Virus record (IMG/VR): IMGVR_UViG_3300024358_000055
Location: 1-25,475 of that record
DNA length: 25,475 bases
Source: a virus
Reading direction: 5' to 3' (one strand)
Shown here: in pieces, positions 23,753-25,475 of the stretch
Layout of the letters: every line of letters begins with the position of its first letter
Numbering within the stretch: position 1 is the first letter of the stretch
Translations under genes and position numbers: made by a program
The notes under the pieces: model-generated
Databases searched by the model: none
What the model saw: only the letters and a program-made list of their open reading frames with translations
What the model was told of the DNA's origin: nothing

Positions 23753-24997
23753 TTAACAATTGAGGAACATTACGGTCCATGCTCCGGTGGGCAGGCCCGA
23801 GGCGGTGCAGGTAACAAACCCGCCAGATTCTGTAAATGAAAACGAAACTCCCGCCTCACCCACCGATGCTATGGCTGATGAAAAAACCGATGTAGCGCCG
23901 CCCGGAACTTTGACGCCTGCAAGATAAAGTCGAGAAAATGATTGCCCAGACCCAAAGCTCACACCACTTACAACAACAAGCCCACCGCCTGATCCAGAAC
24001 TAGTGGCAACAGTGTTAATCGTATTGTTGTTGGACCCCGAATACGAGGATATGCCCATAGACGAGCCAGACTTTGTGGCGGTAATCACGGCGGAGTTGAC
24101 AACTGAAGTCCCGCCAACAACGAACGCTCCACCAGAGGTAATACGGGCACGTTCTGAACCGCCTGTTCCAAACACCAAAGGAGTGCTTGTGCTAGATGCC
24201 AAAGTAAGCGTGTTGGCGCTACTGTCAGTTAATAAATATCCTGCGGTTGTAGGCGTTGTGCTTGTGCCACCAGAACCAATGTTGTAAACAGCGTATGTGC
24301 CTGTTGATTGAACAATGCTGCGAACAGTTCCAGTATCAAACAAGTTAAATACTTTGCCGTTCAAACCGCCTGTAACACCAGTAGTCCCTTGTAACAAATT
24401 CCCACTAGCATCAATACGAACAACACTGCTGTTTGCAATACGCCAATCTTGGATATAAGCGCCGGGGGTGCTCGTAACGTCAACAACAATACCGTTATTA
24501 CCTGCCGCACTTGATTGACGGATGAATGCAGCCGCACCACCAGCGTTAAGGGCGTATTGCGTGTCAACAACATTTAGACGCGCAGCGGGGGAGGTAGTAC
24601 CAATACCCAAATTACCCGCGCTATCAAACCTTGCAGCCTCAACACCGCCTTCAGCAAAGGCAATAGTGTCAGCAGCAGGGAAGAAGATACCTGTGTTGGT
24701 GTCCCCTGTTCTTGTAAGCGCTGGCGCTGAAGCAGAACCCGCCGCGAAGGATGCAACAGCAGTCGTGGCAAAAGTAGTGCCGTCAAAGGTTAAGGCCGAA
24801 CCTGTGGTCAGCACCTTGCTGCCGTTCAAATAAGCAACCCCGTTGGCTGTGCCTTGGGTGAATGTTGTTGTGCTGCCGTTGATGGTCAGCGTATCGCCTG
24901 ACGCGTCGCCCAGCGTTGTGTTTCCTGTGGTCGATAAATCACCAATAGCCCCGATGGGGCCGGTGTAACCTGTGGTGCCGTTGATGGTGACGGTCAT
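23753..24997 (-). CDS. Tail fibre protein, beta-repeat shaft (414 aa)
   Basis: The ATG lies three bases after the upstream stop, with AAAGG in that gene's end. The sequence is rich in Gly, Thr, Ser and Ala with regular short strands. It shows the typical phage fibre modules TGNTTLGDASGDTLTINGS (about 26-44), APALTRTGDTNTGIFFPAADTIAF (about 91-114) and GNLGIGTTSPAARLNV (about 128-143), and GSERARITSGGAFVVGG recurs later in the same style. These modules form trimeric shafts, and the C-terminal 100 residues are a likely tip. It is a separate gene from the G2-peptidase-like end upstream, so tail appendages here are encoded by several adjacent genes. There is no enzymatic motif. Confidence 0.87.
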   Translation of the reverse strand: MTVTINGTTGYTGPIGAIGDLSTTGNTTLGDASGDTLTINGSTTTFTQGTANGVAYLNGSKVLTTGSALTFDGTTFATTAVASFAAGSASAPALTRTGDTNTGIFFPAADTIAFAEGGVEAARFDSAGNLGIGTTSPAARLNVVDTQYALNAGGAAAFIRQSSAAGNNGIVVDVTSTPGAYIQDWRIANSSVVRIDASGNLLQGTTGVTGGLNGKVFNLFDTGTVRSIVQSTGTYAVYNIGSGGTSTTPTTAGYLLTDSSANTLTLASSTSTPLVFGTGGSERARITSGGAFVVGGTSVVNSAVITATKSGSSMGISSYSGSNNNTINTVATSSGSGGGLVVVSGVSFGSGQSFSRLYLAGVKVPGGATSVFSSAIASVGEAGVSFSFTESGGFVTCTASGLPTGAWTVMFLNC

Positions 24998-25000
24998 GGT

Positions 25001-25475
25001 TTAGGCTACCTTTACGATGATGCGTGCGCGACCGTCTTGCTCAATTGCAATGACTTTGCCCACAGCTTGTTGATACTGTTCAAACGTTGGATTGCTTACG
25101 GCTACGCCCTTGATTGCGCCGTTGTCGTCCACGGGTACGATGTATTGACCGGGCGTTGCACCTGTGACATTGACTGGCACTTGTCCACAGAAAGCAATAC
25201 GGTCAACCAAAGCACGAGCTGCTTCAAGCCGCTCTTTCCATGCGTCGTACTCAGGGCCTTCGACGATGTCTTTCATTTCTTCATCGACGGGCTGCTTTTC
25301 GGTAAACCATGTGTCTCCACCAACCAAGCCGGGGTCTGTCGATTTAACAACAAACGAAATAGCATCAGCAAATACGTTTGTTACTTTACCTTCGCTGTCG
25401 ATACCGCACACATCACCCTTGGCGATAACGAAATTACCTGCCTTGGTCATGTATTCTGCGTAGTCAGCACCGTTC
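25001..25475 (-). CDS. Fibre-type protein with G2-peptidase-like C-terminal domain (partial)
   Basis: The frame stays open to the window edge. Upstream of an internal ATG at 25450 it reads N-G-A-D-Y-A-E-Y in frame, so the gene begins outside the window and the Met is not the start. GADYAEY, then GDVCGID, FVVKSTDPGLVGGDTW and the closing GKVIAIEQDGRARIIVKV fit the end domain of phage fibres related to Peptidase_G2, the intramolecular-chaperone autoprotease type that helps trimers fold. A helical insertion (about 60-95 of the visible part) separates the halves. Whether cleavage occurs cannot be told here. It is the first late-operon gene in view. Confidence 0.78.
   Translation of the reverse strand, partial: NGADYAEYMTKAGNFVIAKGDVCGIDSEGKVTNVFADAISFVVKSTDPGLVGGDTWFTEKQPVDEEMKDIVEGPEYDAWKERLEAARALVDRIAFCGQVPVNVTGATPGQYIVPVDDNGAIKGVAVSNPTFEQYQQAVGKVIAIEQDGRARIIVKVA

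Noticed and set aside
25001-25450. Complete 149-residue gene starting at the ATG at 25450
   Set aside because: The frame continues upstream to the window edge as NGADYAEY, a conserved fibre end-domain motif, so the gene is partial.

Overview
The window is a densely coded part of a tailed double-stranded DNA phage (Caudoviricetes), probably podovirus-like and infecting a Gram-negative host. Evidence: a primase-helicase, a GH19 endolysin beside a GTA-type 3TM holin, a P22 gp10-like tail hub protein, several fibre genes and a 2,017-residue ejection-type protein. I see no tRNA or rRNA gene, CRISPR array, integrase or insertion sequence. Terminase, portal, capsid, DNA polymerase and RNA polymerase genes are not in this window. 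The host cannot be fixed from the sequence.

Left arm (1-5160, + strand), DNA metabolism: the C-terminal end of an SNF2-type helicase; a good sigma70-like promoter with an extended -10; a small coiled-coil protein; a 72-residue unknown; a four-cysteine protein that is a candidate ssDNA-binding protein; a small helix-turn-helix protein; a TTCG-loop hairpin; a large AEP-like primase fused to a DUF927/SF3-like helicase; and a 64-residue unknown overlapping its end. A strong rightward terminator closes this arm.

Right arm (5160-25475, - strand), virion and lysis: this reads right to left as one tightly packed late operon. Genes overlap by ATGA or TAATG, or lie a few bases apart, often with the ribosome-binding site inside the previous gene. 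Its order is: a G2-peptidase-like fibre tail end (cut by the window edge), a tail fibre, a small virion-associated family protein, a 51-residue protein, a repeat protein with an exact 20-residue period, a second fibre, a 75-residue protein, a cupin, a tail-anchored coiled-coil protein, a small one-TM protein, holin, endolysin, tail hub protein, C1q-like jelly-roll protein, a Gly/Ala-rich protein, a GNAT-like acetyltransferase, a Gln-rich protein and the giant ejection-type protein.

The two arms converge at about 5160. The most unusual items are the period-20 and period-11 repeat protein (22444-23226), an HELLH metallopeptidase-like motif inside the giant virion protein, a recurring A-x-G-G / G-G-x-V motif shared by two neighbouring virion proteins, and a lysis block carrying two extra membrane proteins.
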